Assembly: GCA_900540385.1 (NCBI GenBank)
Contig: UQFY01000012.1
Coordinates: 1 to 63,653, forward strand
Reading direction: 5' to 3'
From: an uncultured Mollicutes bacterium
Lineage (GTDB): Bacteria > Bacillota_I > Bacilli_A > RFN20 > CAG-826
Length of the DNA stretch: 63,653 bases
The notes below the pieces were generated by a model. The model had not been told where the DNA came from and ran no database searches. It was given only the letters and a program-made list of their open reading frames with translations. Each line of letters opens with the position of its first letter. Position 1 is the stretch's first letter. A program made the position numbers and the translations under genes. Positions 41,216 through 48,320 of the stretch are shown here, in pieces.

Positions 41216-41812
41216 ATGAACTATGAAACCTGCTCTGATGAGACTCTTTTACTTATGTCTCGGAGCCAAAATGCCGATGCTTTCTATACTCTAACAAAAC
41301 GTTATTTCGATAGACGAAAGAATCTTTGCAATCAAGCTTCTGCTGCTTTAGCTGCTATGTTTGATGCTTGGGATTTGAATCATGCGTTTTTCTTAGCTTT
41401 CAATTCTTCTTTAAAAAGCTATTCTCTTGGAGAAGGTAACTTTCATGCCTATCTTGTTAGGAGTTTGAAAAACGCCCTCATCCGTGAGGCGGAGAAATTG
41501 CACCTTTTTAAGAACGTCAAAACCCTCTCTCTCGATCGAGAAATGGGGAGCGATGGAATGACTTTACACGATGTGATACCCGCAAATGGGGAAATCGATC
41601 CAAAAATGTATGTCACCTATCTAGAAGAAGCATTGCGTTTTGGGAAGGTACAAGATGGTCTTGAAGAAGAAGTGCTCCAAGTTGCAAGGCTAAAAATAGA
41701 CGGTTGTAAATTTACCGAGATTGGCAAGATTCTTTCCATTAGTCCTAAAAGAGCTAGCAGGGATTACGATAAATACGAAGAACTCGTAAAAGGGATTGTG
41801 TTTGGAAGTTAA
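41216..41812 (+). CDS. Sigma-70-like factor in the SigH position
   Basis: This 198-residue protein has a region 2-like N-terminus (SDETLLLMSRSQNADAFYTLTKRYF, then FHAYLVRSLKNALIREAEK) and a region 4-like helix-turn-helix (FTEIGKILSISPKRASRDYDKYEE). It lies between rlmB and rpmG, exactly where sigH lies in Bacillus. Region 3 is absent. The sequence is divergent, so its promoter specificity cannot be read. Functions of SigH relatives include stationary phase or competence control; whether they apply here is unknown. Confidence 0.78.
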   Translation: MNYETCSDETLLLMSRSQNADAFYTLTKRYFDRRKNLCNQASAALAAMFDAWDLNHAFFLAFNSSLKSYSLGEGNFHAYLVRSLKNALIREAEKLHLFKNVKTLSLDREMGSDGMTLHDVIPANGEIDPKMYVTYLEEALRFGKVQDGLEEEVLQVARLKIDGCKFTEIGKILSISPKRASRDYDKYEELVKGIVFGS

Positions 41813-41830
41813 GATTTCTAAAGAAATCGT

Positions 41831-41866
41831 TTGCGATATACGCCCCTTGGCTTTATATTATAGGGG
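41831..41866 (+). promoter_or_regulatory. Promoter-like element upstream of rpmG
   Basis: TTGCGA (41831-41836) and TATATT (41854-41859) are 17 nt apart. The predicted +1 (about 41866) would fall at the first base of the terminator hairpin. Confidence 0.4.
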
Positions 41867-41888
41867 CGAAGCAATCTTCGCTTTTTTC
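41841..41888 (+). terminator. Terminator with overlapping alternative hairpin before rpmG
   Basis: GCGAAG (41866-41871) / CTTCGC (41876-41881) plus TTTTTT is a strong terminator. CGCCCCT (41841-41847) can instead pair with AGGGGCG (41862-41868). That helix shares bases 41866-41868 with the terminator stem, so the two cannot form together. The arrangement resembles a terminator/antiterminator pair; a plain end-of-gene terminator with a fortuitous second helix is the alternative. Confidence 0.65.
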
Positions 41889-41928
41889 TTAGTGAATTCT
41901 TTCATTAAGAATTTGAGGTTCTAAATGT

Positions 41929-42078
41929 ATGGCAAGAGAAAAAGTATTCTTAGTTTGTTCCGATTGTCTCTCGAGAAACTATCAGGTTACTAAGCGTAAT
42001 GACGATCCTCGTCGTTTGGAACTTAAAAAATTCTGCCCTCATTGTGGCAAATACACTTTGCATAAAGAGAGCAAATAA
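41929..42078 (+). CDS. rpmG: 50S ribosomal protein L33, zinc type
   Basis: This 49-residue protein has two CxxC pairs (VCSDC and CPHCG). It retains L33 features such as NYQVTKRNDDPRRLELKKFCPHC. Its position directly before secE-nusG is the standard Firmicutes order. TTTGAGG upstream is a modest ribosome site. Confidence 0.93.
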   Translation: MAREKVFLVCSDCLSRNYQVTKRNDDPRRLELKKFCPHCGKYTLHKESK

Positions 42079-42093
42079 TGGGAAGGAGAAGTA

Positions 42094-42285
42094 ATGAACC
42101 CAATTAGATACACGAAAGAAGTCGTTCGTGAAGGTAAACGCGTTCGCTGGCCTAAACGTGACGTGCTTTGGAAAACCATTGCCGTTGTTGTTGTGATCTC
42201 TCTTTTCGCCGCTATCTTTCTTTCCCTGGAAGATTTAGCCGCAGCCAAAATCATCGAACAACTGAAAGCAGCTTTTGGAGGATAA
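42094..42285 (+). CDS. secE: Preprotein translocase subunit SecE
   Basis: This 63-residue single-span protein has the conserved amphipathic KEVVREGKRVRWPKRDVLWK followed by one membrane helix. It clamps the two halves of SecY. AAGGAG precedes the ATG, and nusG starts 3 nt after its stop. Confidence 0.96.
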   Translation: MNPIRYTKEVVREGKRVRWPKRDVLWKTIAVVVVISLFAAIFLSLEDLAAAKIIEQLKAAFGG

Positions 42286-42288
42286 AAT

Positions 42289-42849
42289 ATGGCAACAGAA
42301 TTAGCCGAGAAACATTGGTATATTGTTAATACCTATTCTGCTCATGAAGCAAAGACAGCAGAAAACTTAAAAAACCGTATCAAAACCATGAACATGGAAG
42401 ACTATATTTTCCGTGTCTTGGTCGCTGAATACGAAGAAAAATGCATTGATAAGGAAACTGGCCTTCCAAACGGCAAGGTGAAAGTTAAAAACCTTTATCC
42501 AGGCTATATCTTCGTTGAAATGATTATGACCACCCAATCCTGGTTTGTCGTTCGTAACACCCCAGGGGTTACTGGTATTACCGGTTCCAGCGGTGGAGGT
42601 AAGATGCCTACCCCAATTTCTCGTGAAGAAATCGAACCTGTCTTGAAGAGAATGGGCCTTGTCGATGAATCCATGTATGATCGTTATAACGTTGGCGATA
42701 ATGTTAAGATCATCTCTGGACCTCTCGAAGGAACAGAAGGTAAGATTATGTCCATCGATAAAGACACTGGCGCTTGCCGTGTTAATACCGTCTTCTTCGG
42801 ACGTAGCACACCTGTGGATGTGGAATTCTCTGAAATTGAGAAAATCTAA
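42289..42849 (+). CDS. nusG: Transcription termination/antitermination factor NusG
   Basis: This 186-residue protein has the NGN domain (KHWYIVNTYSAHEAKTAENLKNRI, then NLYPGYIFVEMIMT, then WFVVRNTPGVTGITG) and a KOW domain (VGDNVKIISGPLEGTEGKI). It binds RNA polymerase and couples transcription to translation or pausing. The length is normal for Firmicutes. Confidence 0.97.
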   Translation: MATELAEKHWYIVNTYSAHEAKTAENLKNRIKTMNMEDYIFRVLVAEYEEKCIDKETGLPNGKVKVKNLYPGYIFVEMIMTTQSWFVVRNTPGVTGITGSSGGGKMPTPISREEIEPVLKRMGLVDESMYDRYNVGDNVKIISGPLEGTEGKIMSIDKDTGACRVNTVFFGRSTPVDVEFSEIEKI

Positions 42850-42865
42850 GGTTTCATATCAATAT

Positions 42866-42897
42866 AGAGCTCTTCAATGGGCTCTTTTTCTTTTTGT
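42866..42897 (+). terminator. Terminator of rpmG-secE-nusG
   Basis: AGAGCTC (42866-42872) pairs with GGGCTCT (42879-42885), one U-G, loop TTCAAT, then TTTTTCTTTTTG. It separates nusG from rplK, which are joined or adjacent in many relatives. Confidence 0.85.
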
Positions 42898-42900
42898 TTA

Positions 42901-42924
42901 AAATATGAATAATTTTTCATATTT
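42901..42924. promoter_or_regulatory. SmtB/CzrA-type operator 1
   Basis: AAATATGAA and TTCATATTT are perfect 9-nt arms with a TAATTT centre, just upstream of the -35. This is the ATATGAA-n6-TTCATAT pattern of metal-sensor ArsR operators. Confidence 0.7.
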
Positions 42925-42927
42925 CTA

Positions 42928-42963
42928 TTGATATATGAATAGCCATTCATTATAATCATCGTT
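42928..42963 (+). promoter_or_regulatory. Promoter of the metal-resistance operon with operator 2 in the spacer
   Basis: TTGATA (42928-42933) and TATAAT (42951-42956) are 17 nt apart, +1 about 42963. The spacer holds ATGAAT-AGCC-ATTCAT (42935-42950), so a bound repressor would block polymerase. Confidence 0.8.
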
Positions 42964-42967
42964 GTAA

Positions 42968-42987
42968 ATATGAAAGGATATTCATAT
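42968..42987. promoter_or_regulatory. SmtB/CzrA-type operator 3, overlapping the ribosome site
   Basis: ATATGAA (42968-42974) and TTCATAT (42981-42987) flank AGGATA. The AAAGGA ribosome site for the repressor gene lies within it. Confidence 0.65.
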
Positions 42988-43293
42988 ATGTCTTCATTAC
43001 CTAGTGAGAAAATACTCGATGCGATGGAGGACTTGCTTAGTGTTGCAAGTGACTCTACGCGTTTAAAAATCATGTTATCGATTGCCAACGAGGAACATAA
43101 CGTTGGTGAAATCGTTGCTCTTGTTGGAGCCTCTCAGTCTCTTGTTTCCCATCAGTTAGAAGTCTTAAGGAAGCATCGTTTGGTCAGTGTCCGTAAGGAG
43201 GGGAGAAAGTCTTACTACATTCTTTCCGACCATCATATTAATGAATTGATTCAAGTCGTCTATGAACACGTTAGCGAGAAAAAAGGGGAGTAA
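42988..43293 (+). CDS. ArsR/SmtB-family metal-sensing repressor, predicted zinc type
   Basis: This 101-residue winged-helix repressor has the recognition helix segment GASQSLVSHQLEVLRKHRLV and wing VRKEGRKSYYIL. The C-terminal alpha-5 helix carries D81, H83, H94 and E97. This is the same spacing as the SmtB alpha-5 zinc site (D-x-H, 11 residues, H-x2-E). The Cys-rich alpha-3 site (ELCVCDL) of CadC is absent. It should release its operators on zinc binding and induce the ATPase. The start at 42988 is chosen over ATG 42970 because AAAGGA lies 9 nt upstream and 42970 lies inside operator 3. The ATPase gene begins 1 nt after its stop. Confidence 0.88.
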   Translation: MSSLPSEKILDAMEDLLSVASDSTRLKIMLSIANEEHNVGEIVALVGASQSLVSHQLEVLRKHRLVSVRKEGRKSYYILSDHHINELIQVVYEHVSEKKGE

Positions 43294-43294
43294 T

Positions 43295-45208
43295 ATGTCA
43301 GAAGAAAAGAAAGAAATACTTATTAATTCCGTCCGTTTAAGCGTCGCTTTAATTCTTGCTATCGTGGGGCTTTTCTATCTAAACGAAGCAAACTTTGGCG
43401 TTTGGGTGAATTTTGTGGTGATGGGTATTGCCTGGCTCATTGTTGGATACGACATTGTATACAAAGCTCTCCATTCCCTCATCAAAGAAAAAAATCCGTT
43501 TGATGAGAATATGTTGATGCTTATTGCTTCGATTGGAGCATTTTGTCTTCGTCTTTTTGGCAAAGACGAAAACGAAATCTTCGGGAATGAATTCTTTGAA
43601 GCGTTCATGGTTGCCTTCCTCTTCCAACTCGGCGATATCTTCGAAGATTTAGCTACAGATAAAAGCCATGAAGCCATCAGCAACGCCATAGGGCTTAGAG
43701 CTAAAAAAGCCTCTCTTTTGAAAGATGGAAACATTCTCACTGTTGAGCCAGAAGATCTTTCCATTGGCGATGAAATACTTGTGAAAGTGGGTGAAATCAT
43801 TCCTGCAGATGGCATGATTCTTTCAGGAAGTGGAGACGTTGATATGTCTTCTTTAACGGGGGAATTTAACCCTGTGGCAAAAAAAGAAGGGGATTTGGTT
43901 AATTCAGGAACCATTCTAAAAAGCGGTTCCCTTAAAGTTCGTGTGAATAAATCCTACGAAGATTCTACGGTTAGTAAGATTATTGCTTTGGTGGAAGAGA
44001 GTAGCGGCGCCAAATCGAAAGCGGATAAATTTATTACAAAATTCGCTAGAATTTATACTCCAATCGTGGTGGCAATCGCTCTTCTTATTGCCGTCATTCC
44101 TCCCCTTTGCATCGGAATGAATAGCCTTGAAACGTGGAAAGAATGGATCCGTATTGGCGTTTCTATCTTGGTTATTTCTTGCCCGTGTGCGGTGGTTGTC
44201 TCTGTTCCTCTTGCTTATTTTGCAGGCATTGGTCTTGCCTCCAAATATGGCATCATTGTCAAAGGAGGCTCCTACTTTGATGAGTTGAACCGTTTAGGCG
44301 TGCTCGTTACGGATAAGACGGGCACCTTAACACATGGAAAATTTATTGTTGAAGAATGTCATCCAGAAGGCATCTCCCTAGAAAAATTCCAAGAATATAT
44401 GATTGCGGCGGAATCTCGATCCAATCATCCTATCGCCAAAGCCATTGTTGGAGAAACAAACCTTGCTCCTTATAGCGAAAAAATCTCAGAATATACCGAA
44501 AAAGCGGGATATGGAGAAATGCTTACCTATGATGGCCATACGCTTTTAGCAGGGAACGAAAAGCTTCTTAGCGAGAATCATATCTCCTTTACAAAGGCGA
44601 ATGAAATAGGCACCATCGTCTATCTTGCAATCGATGGAAAATACGCTGGATATCTTCTTTTGAACGATGAAATTAAAGAAAGTTCTTTCAAAACGATTCA
44701 AGACCTTCATAAGATGGGCGTGAAGTCTGTAATGCTAACCGGCGATAAAAAAGAAAGCGCCTTAAAGGTGGCTAACGAACTTCAAATTGATGAAGTCCAC
44801 TCGGAGCTTCTCCCAGAAGATAAAACGAACCTTTTAAAGGAAAAACTAACGGGAGAAAAAGCGGTGGCTTACGTTGGAGATGGCATTAACGACGCTCCAA
44901 GTATAGCTCTTGCAGATATAGGCGTTGCCATGGGCGGAGCCGGAAGCGATCTTGCGGTGGAAAACGCCAATATCGTTATTATGAACGACGATGTTTCAAA
45001 AATCGTTACGGCTAAGAAAATTGCGAAAGCCACAAGAAATAGAGCGATATTCAATGTCGTTGCTTCCCTCCTTATCAAATTAGCCATAGCTGCTTGCTCC
45101 ATTTTGATTCCTTCTTTCCCTCTTATGATTGCGGTTTTTGCGGATACTGGTGTGACGCTTCTTATGGTCGCAAGCTCTGTTTCCTTGCTGGCATATAGGG
45201 TTAAATAA
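43295..45208 (+). CDS. P1B-type heavy-metal exporting ATPase (Zn/Cd class)
   Basis: This 637-residue pump has all P-type motifs: phosphorylated D340 in DKTGTLT, TGES-like SLTGEF, the nucleotide-domain SNHPIAKA, TGDKKESA, and GDGINDAP. Metal specificity signs are C296-P-C298 in TM6 and a last-helix pair with D-T-G (FADTGVTLL), which indicate the Zn/Cd/Pb class (ZntA/CadA). No N-terminal heavy-metal-binding domain is present; the protein begins directly with membrane helices. It should export Zn or Cd from the cytoplasm, regulated by the upstream repressor. The start at 43295 follows AAGGGGAG. Confidence 0.93.
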   Translation: MSEEKKEILINSVRLSVALILAIVGLFYLNEANFGVWVNFVVMGIAWLIVGYDIVYKALHSLIKEKNPFDENMLMLIASIGAFCLRLFGKDENEIFGNEFFEAFMVAFLFQLGDIFEDLATDKSHEAISNAIGLRAKKASLLKDGNILTVEPEDLSIGDEILVKVGEIIPADGMILSGSGDVDMSSLTGEFNPVAKKEGDLVNSGTILKSGSLKVRVNKSYEDSTVSKIIALVEESSGAKSKADKFITKFARIYTPIVVAIALLIAVIPPLCIGMNSLETWKEWIRIGVSILVISCPCAVVVSVPLAYFAGIGLASKYGIIVKGGSYFDELNRLGVLVTDKTGTLTHGKFIVEECHPEGISLEKFQEYMIAAESRSNHPIAKAIVGETNLAPYSEKISEYTEKAGYGEMLTYDGHTLLAGNEKLLSENHISFTKANEIGTIVYLAIDGKYAGYLLLNDEIKESSFKTIQDLHKMGVKSVMLTGDKKESALKVANELQIDEVHSELLPEDKTNLLKEKLTGEKAVAYVGDGINDAPSIALADIGVAMGGAGSDLAVENANIVIMNDDVSKIVTAKKIAKATRNRAIFNVVASLLIKLAIAACSILIPSFPLMIAVFADTGVTLLMVASSVSLLAYRVK

Positions 45209-45219
45209 AGCTTCTCCTA

Positions 45220-45246
45220 GGCTCTAGAAATAGGGCCTTTTCTTTT
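45220..45246 (+). terminator. Terminator of the metal-resistance operon
   Basis: GGCTCTA (45220-45226) pairs with TAGGGCC (45231-45237), loop GAAA, followed by TTTTCTTTT. Confidence 0.85.
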
Positions 45247-45254
45247 AAACAAAA

Positions 45255-45271
45255 TTGTGCATGGTGCACAA
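45255..45271. promoter_or_regulatory. Second copy of the ribosomal-operon palindrome
   Basis: TTGTGCAT-G-GTGCACAA differs at one base from the perfect palindrome upstream of rpsJ. It is centred about 69 bp before the predicted start of the rplKA transcript. Confidence 0.6.
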
Positions 45272-45296
45272 AAAATAACAGCTATAAAACTTCCCG

Positions 45297-45332
45297 TTGT
45301 AAAGGCCACTTCGCGCACGTATAATACTTGAG
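45297..45332 (+). promoter_or_regulatory. Promoter of rplKA
   Basis: TTGTAA (45297-45302) and TATAAT (45320-45325) have a 17-nt spacer, giving a +1 at about 45332. Confidence 0.75.
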
Positions 45333-45421
45333 CACGCGTATTTTAGCGTGTAGCGTGGTAGAACCTCTCTGACGAGGGTTCGTTTAAGCCACTGCATATC
45401 GTCAATTTTAAGGAGGACAAT
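45332..45421 (+). ncRNA. Structured leader of rplKA, candidate L1-responsive element
   Basis: The ~90-nt leader has CACGC/GCGTG near 45333-45352, then GTGG (about 45355) with CCAC near 45390 enclosing GAACCTC-TCTGAC-GAGGGTTC. A closing stem around an internal loop and a C/G-rich hairpin is the general form of L1-binding sites in rplKA leaders. Binding by L1 is inferred from that family precedent. AAGGAGG lies at its end. Confidence 0.45.
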
Positions 45422-45838
45422 ATGGCAAAGAAAATCGTCAAAGTCCTTAAGATGGAACTCCCAGGTGGAGACGCCCATCCAGGACCAAAGCTTGCTTCTG
45501 CAGGCGTTCAAATGGCCAAATTCTGCACTGACTTCAATGCAAAAACGGCCGACAGAAAAGGAACCACAGTTCCTGTCATCATCACCGCTTATGAAGACAA
45601 ATCCTACGACTTCGTCATCAAAACGACACCAGTCACTGATTTGATTCTTAAAGCTGCTGGAATCAGCAAAGGTTCCGGCGTCCCAAACAAAACCAAAGTG
45701 GGACATATCTCTCAAGCTCAACTTGAGGAAATCGCACAATACAAGATGCCTGACCTTAACGCCAATGACGTCGAAGCTGCGAAAAAGATTGTTGCCGGCA
45801 GTGCTCGCCAAATGGGCGTCACCGTCGATGCAAAATAA
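45422..45838 (+). CDS. rplK: 50S ribosomal protein L11, divergent N-terminal loop
   Basis: This 138-residue protein keeps the C-terminal rRNA-binding domain (PPAAVLLKKA-like TTPVTDLILKAAGISKGSGVPNKTKVG, then MPDLNANDVEAAKKIVAGSARQMG). The N-terminal domain is unusual. In most bacteria [22 protein letters not shown] forms the proline-rich switch contacted by EF-G, RelA and thiostrepton. Here it reads GDAHPGPKLASAGVQMAKF, about four residues shorter and lacking the adjacent Pro-Pro. It starts 6 nt after AAGGAGG. Function as a ribosomal stalk-base protein is not in doubt; factor interaction may differ. Confidence 0.95.
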   Translation: MAKKIVKVLKMELPGGDAHPGPKLASAGVQMAKFCTDFNAKTADRKGTTVPVIITAYEDKSYDFVIKTTPVTDLILKAAGISKGSGVPNKTKVGHISQAQLEEIAQYKMPDLNANDVEAAKKIVAGSARQMGVTVDAK

Positions 45839-45853
45839 TGAGGGAGCACCAGT

Positions 45854-46543
45854 ATGAAACAAGGAAAGAAATATATTGCTGCTAAGAAACTTGTTGACGA
45901 AAACAAGGAATACACCCTCGAAGAAGCTGCCGCTCTTCTTAAGAAAACCAGCATCACGAAATTTGATTCCACCGTTGATATCTCCTTCGCGTTAAACGTG
46001 AACCCAACCTTGGCTGATCAATTAATCCGTGGAACCTTGGTCCTTCCTCATGGAAATGGCAAAACCAAGAAAATTCTCGCTGTCACCAACGTGAAGCAAG
46101 AAGAAGCAAAAGCTGCTGGCGCTGACTTTGTCGGCGGCAAAGAGATGCTCGAAAAGATCCAAAGCGAAAACTGGTTCGGATTCGATATCATCGTTGCTAC
46201 CCCAGATATGATGGGTGAGCTCGGAAAAATGGGCCGTCTCTTAGGTCCTAAAGGCTTAATGCCAAACCCAAAGACTGGCACCGTCTCCATGGAGATTGGT
46301 AAAGCCATCACCGAGATTAAGAAAGGTAAGATCTCTTACCGTGTTGACAAAGATGGCAACCTCAACGTTTCCATCGCTCGTGTCTCCTTCTCTGAAGCAG
46401 ATATCGTCGATAACTTACAAGCTATGATCGACGCTATTGTCAAATCTCGTCCAGCATCCGTCAAAGGTGTTTATATCAAGACTGCAGTGGTTCACACCAC
46501 CATGGGTCCAGGTATGAAGATCACCTTCCCAACCAGAAACTAA
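45854..46543 (+). CDS. rplA: 50S ribosomal protein L1
   Basis: This 229-residue protein has normal length. It retains conserved LRGTLVLPHGNGKTK-like RGTLVLPHGNGKTKKILAVT, FDIIVATPDMMGELGKMGRLLGPKGLMPNPKTGTVS, and PASVKGVYIKTAVVHTTMGPGMKI. L1 forms the mobile E-site stalk and commonly represses rplKA translation. Confidence 0.98.
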   Translation: MKQGKKYIAAKKLVDENKEYTLEEAAALLKKTSITKFDSTVDISFALNVNPTLADQLIRGTLVLPHGNGKTKKILAVTNVKQEEAKAAGADFVGGKEMLEKIQSENWFGFDIIVATPDMMGELGKMGRLLGPKGLMPNPKTGTVSMEIGKAITEIKKGKISYRVDKDGNLNVSIARVSFSEADIVDNLQAMIDAIVKSRPASVKGVYIKTAVVHTTMGPGMKITFPTRN

Positions 46544-46692
46544 TTCTGGTCACCAATTCGGTGAATTGCTTGTTATTCCTAAGATAGCAACGGACATATG
46601 TCTTAATAATCCACGTTGCTGAGGTTACAAATTCACATAACTCACTAGTTATATCAAGCTTCACATATATATTAAGAAAGGAGGAACACAGT
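46544..46692 (+). ncRNA. Leader of rplJL, probable L10 autoregulatory leader
   Basis: The 149-nt gap between rplA and rplJ is rich in pairing: CAATTC/GAATTG at about 46552-46566, TTGTTATTCCTAAGATAGCAACGG near 46574, CCACGTTGCTGAGG near 46611, and ATAACT-CACT-AGTTAT at 46637-46652. Firmicutes rplJL leaders bind the L10(L12)4 complex through a kink-turn. I assign it by position and structure density, without a model match. AAAGGAGG ends it. Confidence 0.5.
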
Positions 46693-47202
46693 ATGAATGC
46701 AACTGCACTTCAAGCCAAGAAAGAATCCGTTAAGGAAATTTCCGAAGGCTTAAAATCCAGCAAGACCATCGCTATTGTTTCTTATCAAGGCTTAACCGTC
46801 GCTGAAACAATGGAACTCCGTCGTACCTTAGCTGAGAAAAACGCCAAGATGGGTGTTTACAAAAATACCTTAATCCGTCGTGCTCTCTCTGCTGAAGGAA
46901 TCACCGGTTTAGATGAAATTCTTGAAGGACCAAATGCGTTAGTCTTCTCTGAAGATGTTACTAGCGCTGCCAAAATCCTCTACAAATTTGCCCGTTACCA
47001 CGAACACCTCGTTTTACGCGGTGGCCTCGTCGAGGGGAAAGTCGTAGATGCAAAAGGCATGAAAGAAGTCGCAAAACTCCCTACCAAGGAAGCATTGCTC
47101 TCTATGTTCTGCATGGTTCTCAACGAACCAATCGCTGGCTTTGCCAGAGTCGTTAATTCGATTAACGAAAAGGCTGGAGCGGAAGCCCCAGCAGCCAACT
47201 AA
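46693..47202 (+). CDS. rplJ: 50S ribosomal protein L10
   Basis: This 169-residue protein has the rRNA-binding domain (KESVKEISEGLKSSKTIAIVSYQGLTVAETMELRRTLAEKNAKMGVYKNTLIRRAL) and a C-terminal helix that docks L7/L12 dimers. The length is normal. It anchors the stalk to 23S rRNA next to L11. Confidence 0.97.
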   Translation: MNATALQAKKESVKEISEGLKSSKTIAIVSYQGLTVAETMELRRTLAEKNAKMGVYKNTLIRRALSAEGITGLDEILEGPNALVFSEDVTSAAKILYKFARYHEHLVLRGGLVEGKVVDAKGMKEVAKLPTKEALLSMFCMVLNEPIAGFARVVNSINEKAGAEAPAAN

Positions 47203-47221
47203 TTTCTAGGAGGAAAAAACA

Positions 47222-47605
47222 ATGGCTGAAAAATTAACAAATGAACAAATCATTGACACCCTTAAACAAATGACCGCCCTTGAGCTCAAGGCTCTTGTCG
47301 ATGCCGTTTGTGCCGAATTCGGCGTTACCGCCGCTGCTCCAACTGCTGCCGCTGCTCCAGCTGAAGAAGAAGGCCCAGTCGCCAAAGGACCAACCGAAGT
47401 TTCCTTATTCTTAAAGGGACTTGGAACCGCTGGCAAAGTCGCTGTTATCAAAGTTGTCCAAACCATCACTGGTTTAGGCTTAATGGATGCAAAGAAACTC
47501 GTCGATGCTGCTCCAGTCGCCATCAAAGAGAAGATCTCTCCTGTCGAAGCAGAAGCTTACAAGAAGACCCTCACCGATGCTGGTGCCGAAGCTGAAATCA
47601 AATAG
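47222..47605 (+). CDS. rplL: 50S ribosomal protein L7/L12
   Basis: This 127-residue stalk protein has the N-terminal dimerisation domain, an Ala/Pro hinge (AAAPTAAAAPAEEEG) and the factor-binding C-terminal domain (TEVSLFLKGLGTAGKVAVIKVVQTITGLGLMDAKKLVDAAP). One uncommon feature is a Cys in the N-terminal domain (DAVCAEFG). AGGAGG precedes it. Confidence 0.98.
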   Translation: MAEKLTNEQIIDTLKQMTALELKALVDAVCAEFGVTAAAPTAAAAPAEEEGPVAKGPTEVSLFLKGLGTAGKVAVIKVVQTITGLGLMDAKKLVDAAPVAIKEKISPVEAEAYKKTLTDAGAEAEIK

Positions 47606-47629
47606 TTTCGTTTCCCATTTTTGATTTTT

Positions 47630-47670
47630 ACCCTGCCCATGGACTACTCGTCGCCTGTGGGTAGGGTTTT
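47630..47670 (+). terminator. Terminator of the rplKA-rplJL genes
   Basis: CCCTGCCCA (47631-47639) pairs with TGGGTAGGG (47658-47666), one G-U, 18-nt loop, then TTTT. It may be partial, allowing read-through to ybxB-rpoBC. Confidence 0.7.
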
Positions 47671-47693
47671 GACGCTTTAAAGGAGAAAGAAAA

Positions 47694-48320
47694 ATGCCCC
47701 AATACTTCGATAATGTGGAAGGAATGGAACATCAAAATATCACCATTAAATTTGAGCTTCTTGGTGAAAGCTACTCCTTCTTTAGCGACAAAGGTGTGTT
47801 CTCTAAAAACAAGCTGGATTTCGGAACAGAATTGTTGCTCAAAACTGTTCTCGAAATGAATATCCCTCTTGGAAAAAGAATACTTGACCTTGGGTGTGGA
47901 GCGGGACCGATAGGACTAATCCTCGCTCACCTCGACCCGGAGAAACAAGTTACACTTGCGGATATTAATGACCGGGCCCTCGAACTTACTGAAAGAAATG
48001 CTAAACATCTTGGTGTCTCTTCTCAAGTCGAGATTGTTCATAGCGACGTTTACCTCAACATACACTCCACCTATGATTCGATAATCTCTAACCCCCCGAT
48101 AAGGGCGGGAAAACGGGTCACTTACCGTATCTATGACGAAGCGCTCTCTCACTTGAATGAGAATGGTTCCTTAATCATTGTCATTCGTAAAGAACAAGGC
48201 GCTCTCTCTACGATGGAACATCTTCAAACGATCTTCCCTTCGGTAAATGTGTTAGCTCGTAAAAAAGGTTATTACATCATTCAATCATCATTTAAAAGGA
48301 GCAGTATCAATGCCAAATGA
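47694..48320 (+). CDS. ybxB: Class I SAM methyltransferase, YbxB/RsmC-like
   Basis: This 208-residue enzyme has the SAM-binding motif ILDLGCGAGPIGLILA and the catalytic NPPIRAGK that is typical of RsmC-type rRNA guanine-N2 methyltransferases. It lies between rplL and rpoB as ybxB does in Bacillus, and corresponds to the catalytic half of RsmC. The rRNA target is inferred. It overlaps the start of rpoB by 11 nt. Confidence 0.9.
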   Translation: MPQYFDNVEGMEHQNITIKFELLGESYSFFSDKGVFSKNKLDFGTELLLKTVLEMNIPLGKRILDLGCGAGPIGLILAHLDPEKQVTLADINDRALELTERNAKHLGVSSQVEIVHSDVYLNIHSTYDSIISNPPIRAGKRVTYRIYDEALSHLNENGSLIIVIRKEQGALSTMEHLQTIFPSVNVLARKKGYYIIQSSFKRSSINAK

